This document shows, piece by piece, positions 63,701 through 64,000 of a stretch of DNA of 64,000 nucleotides. Below the pieces are notes generated by a model, which was not told the origin of the DNA, ran no database searches, and worked only from the letters and a program-made list of their open reading frames with translations. A program made the position numbers and the translations under genes. The stretch is taken from contig ARYC01001236.1 in the NCBI GenBank assembly GCA_000711775.1, positions 1 through 64,000 of the forward strand, given 5' to 3'. Position 1 is the stretch's first letter; every line of letters begins with the position of its first letter. The stretch is from Oxytricha trifallax. Lineage: Eukaryota > Ciliophora > Spirotrichea > Sporadotrichida > Oxytrichidae.

Positions 63701-63930
63701 ATGAAGAGGTTGCTTGACATAAAAATTGATAACAATTAAGAGGAAAAATTAAAACTTTTCTAAACATAAATCTTGCGATAAAATCAACAGTTATAGTAAG
63801 AAAGCACTTAATAAAAGAATCACTAAAACATAACTTACCTAAAAAACCAGAAATTTACATAATCTTAGATAATGCCAAGTTTAACTGCTAGAGACAGTTA
63901 ATTTCAAAAAAACACACAAGTAAACTATAT
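60752..63930 (+). CDS. BAH-PHD chromatin-reader protein, C-terminus beyond window
   Basis: ATG at 60752 (MQQNPYKSAGPRNVNVQ). Disordered start, then IISRTIKGLADKAYELSLKY (61180). BAH-like domain at about 61563-62075: FKVGEFVIVYNIDRNKK, KILIFTIYAMPEDLP, GRQQYHSAFELI, DADVFFFRQRF. PHD finger at 62260-62400: CLCRKILNPDDE, MCENCSSLLHPQCL, CYECGKE, giving the Cys4-His-Cys3 ligands. Introns 61647-61682, 62081-62219, 62425-62473 and 62533-62635 keep the frame into a 300-codon Ser/Thr/Asn/Gln-rich tail to 63556, and an IES with pointer TGATC continues it to the edge. BAH-PHD proteins read modified histones. The tail could be a separate gene starting at ATG 62641. Confidence 0.75.
61647..61682 (+). other. 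Spliceosomal intron in the BAH domain
   Basis: GTATAT...TTATAG between ATC AAG and GAT GAA, in frame (NEIK|DEKIL). Confidence 0.7.
62425..62473 (+). other. Spliceosomal intron after the PHD finger
   Basis: GTAAGG...AAATAG, 49 nt. Splicing gives SLKRNTSPKNKYIGT in frame. Confidence 0.7.
62533..62635 (+). other. Probable intron joining the PHD part to the long tail
   Basis: GTAAGA...TTAAAG. Splicing gives DVQLNQQAIMKNLPQNKN in frame. Without it, the upstream frame stops at TGA 62559-62561. Confidence 0.6.
63557..63689 (+). other. IES, pointer TGATC
   Basis: TGATC at 63552-63556 and 63685-63689. Removal avoids the TGA at 63562 and gives VNDDQQFRMKRLLDIKID in frame. Confidence 0.7.
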
Positions 63931-64000
63931 TTTTGTATTTTATTTAAAAAAAGGGGATTACTTAAACATAAATTATAAATACTTTGTGAATGTTTTATTA

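Overview
This is micronuclear (germline) DNA of a stichotrich ciliate of the Oxytricha/Sterkiella group, not a bacterial or somatic sequence. The evidence is: (i) coding sense appears only when TAA and TAG are read as Gln and TGA is the sole stop; (ii) genes are cut into short coding blocks (MDSs) separated by AT-rich internal eliminated sequences (IESs), and at many junctions a 4-12 bp direct repeat (pointer) restores the reading frame when one copy is removed; (iii) a complete 4.1-kb telomere-bearing element (TBE transposon) lies at 1910-6020, with C4A4 telomeric repeats at both ends and an ATT target duplication. All gene coordinates below span MDSs plus IESs; standard ORF callers see only fragments. 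I read everything by eye, so small MDS edges are approximate unless a pointer is quoted.

Layout. 1-9.3 kb: fragments of one unidentified gene flanking the TBE, a 624-bp foldback element with G-run/C-run ends, and a decayed relative of that element type. 9.4-23.8 kb: a tandem array of five paralogous genes or gene parts for single-pass membrane proteins (signal peptide, Ser/Thr/Asn-rich ectodomain, one transmembrane helix, basic then acidic/Gln-rich tail). 24.8-27.3 kb: a MAP-kinase-kinase-like gene. 27.6-32 kb: a Gln/Ser-rich gene and a secreted Cys-rich protein gene. 33.2-36.9 kb: a sixth, much more repetitive member of the membrane-protein family. 37.7-41.1 kb: three TIP30/HTATIP2-like oxidoreductase paralogs, one without any IES. 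41.4-44.0 kb: two crotonase (enoyl-CoA isomerase-like) paralogs. 44.1-50.6 kb, minus strand: a kinase-TPR protein. 51.5-54.6 kb, minus strand: a Gln/Asn-rich protein whose coding sequence is split by another foldback element. 54.8-56.8 kb: a RAP1/TERF2IP-like telomere protein candidate. 57.7-58.3 kb: IFT43-like. 58.5-60.1 kb: a TFIIS-central-domain protein whose first MDS is inverted. 60.8 kb to the right edge: a BAH-PHD chromatin reader.

Three classes of mobile DNA recur: the TBE, G/C-run foldback elements (8-bp target duplications in the best copies), and a palindromic MITE family with TGTAGGAAT ends (three copies). In two places a foldback or palindromic element lies in a segment whose removal restores an ORF, which supports transposon insertions becoming IESs. 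The most interesting leads are the RAP1 candidate, the element whose target duplication acts as a pointer inside a gene, the inverted MDS with a 12-bp pointer, the membrane-protein array, and the near-identity of one exon-sized block between otherwise diverged TIP30 paralogs.
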